The notes beneath the pieces are model-generated. The model made no database searches, was not told the origin of the DNA, and saw only the letters and a list, made by a program, of their open reading frames with translations. A stretch of 64,000 nucleotides of DNA. It comes from Pedobacter nanyangensis. GTDB taxonomy: Bacteria > Bacteroidota > Bacteroidia > Sphingobacteriales > Sphingobacteriaceae. How positions within the stretch are numbered: position 1 is the stretch's first letter; every line of letters begins with the position of its first letter. The DNA lies in the NCBI RefSeq assembly GCF_003313505.1, contig NZ_QMHO01000003.1, positions 1 to 64,000 on the forward strand. Direction: 5' to 3'. This document shows positions 63,862 to 64,000 of the stretch, one piece after another. A program made the position numbers and the translations under genes.

Positions 63862-64000
63862 TTACGCCCTAGGATGGGCTTGTTTATAAATGGACTTTAA
63901 TCTTTCAACTGAATTATGTGTATATACCTGTGTTGCCGCCAAACTGGCATGCCCCAGCAATTCCTTAATGGCATTCAAATCGGCGCCGCGATTTAGCAGG
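63862..64000 (-). CDS. tyrosine recombinase, XerC/XerD type (3' end only)
   Basis: Only the last 46 codons are in the window; the gene runs past the right edge. [20 protein letters not shown] holds the conserved (L)LGH motif with the catalytic His, and [13 protein letters not shown] has the nucleophile Tyr. The short end and the neighbour hpf are typical of the chromosomal XerC gene of Bacteroidota, which resolves chromosome dimers. Confidence 0.9.
   Translation of the reverse strand, partial: LLNRGADLNAIKELLGHASLAATQVYTHNSVERLKSIYKQAHPRA

Overview
The window comes from a Bacteroidota genome, most likely Sphingobacteriaceae (Pedobacter-like). The evidence is a fused SecDF, a type IX secretion sorting tail, an ndh-mgsA-mvaB cluster, Bacteroidota-type promoters (TTG or TTTG, 18-21 bases, TAnnTTTG), almost no Shine-Dalgarno sequences, and many short dispersed repeats between genes. 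Apart from the end of a XerC-like recombinase at the right edge there is no transposase, integrase, phage gene or CRISPR array.

Region 1 (0-17 kb) is mixed metabolism: cytochrome bd oxidase (cydAB), an exported M28 peptidase, an operon of YCII-like protein, AraC regulator and TetX-like flavin monooxygenase, accD, fbaA, a thioredoxin-reductase-like flavoprotein, a chloramphenicol-acetyltransferase-like enzyme, a HAD hydrolase, a Crp-type regulator, and the overlapping set ndh-mgsA-mvaB. Region 2 (17-34 kb) holds secDF, folA-thyA, a DUF1287 protein, ispE, an OsmC protein, metZ, a CvfB-like S1 protein, a TPR-transmembrane-LuxR regulator next to a secreted beta-helix protein, a lipoprotein carrying two acyl-carrier-protein-like domains, and a 924-residue HExxH/beta-propeller/outer-membrane protein. 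Region 3 (35-44.5 kb) has an LptF/G permease, tgt (without the usual zinc cysteines), a repeat-filled 1.8-kb gap with two 300-bp direct repeats around an 84-bp tandem array, rhlE, a desaturase and small proteins.

Region 4 (44.8-64 kb) is the translation/transcription locus on the minus strand: hpf, tRNA-Thr-Tyr-Gly-Thr, tuf, tRNA-Trp, secE, nusG, then rplK-rplA-rplJ-rplL-rpoB-rpoC. The order is the classical one, except that nusG and rplK are separated by 5.2 kb of AT-rich accessory DNA (about 55.44-60.3 kb). This island holds one intact lipoprotein gene with an HExxH motif (called L here), several copies of a small exported protein (called S), one unrelated exported protein, and at least three broken 3' ends of other L copies lying between the S genes. 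A terminator after nusG and a good promoter before rplK bracket it. The array of one intact L, several S genes and orphan L tails resembles loci that keep orphan partner genes (effector/immunity or protease/inhibitor). That function is inference; the architecture is read directly from the sequence.
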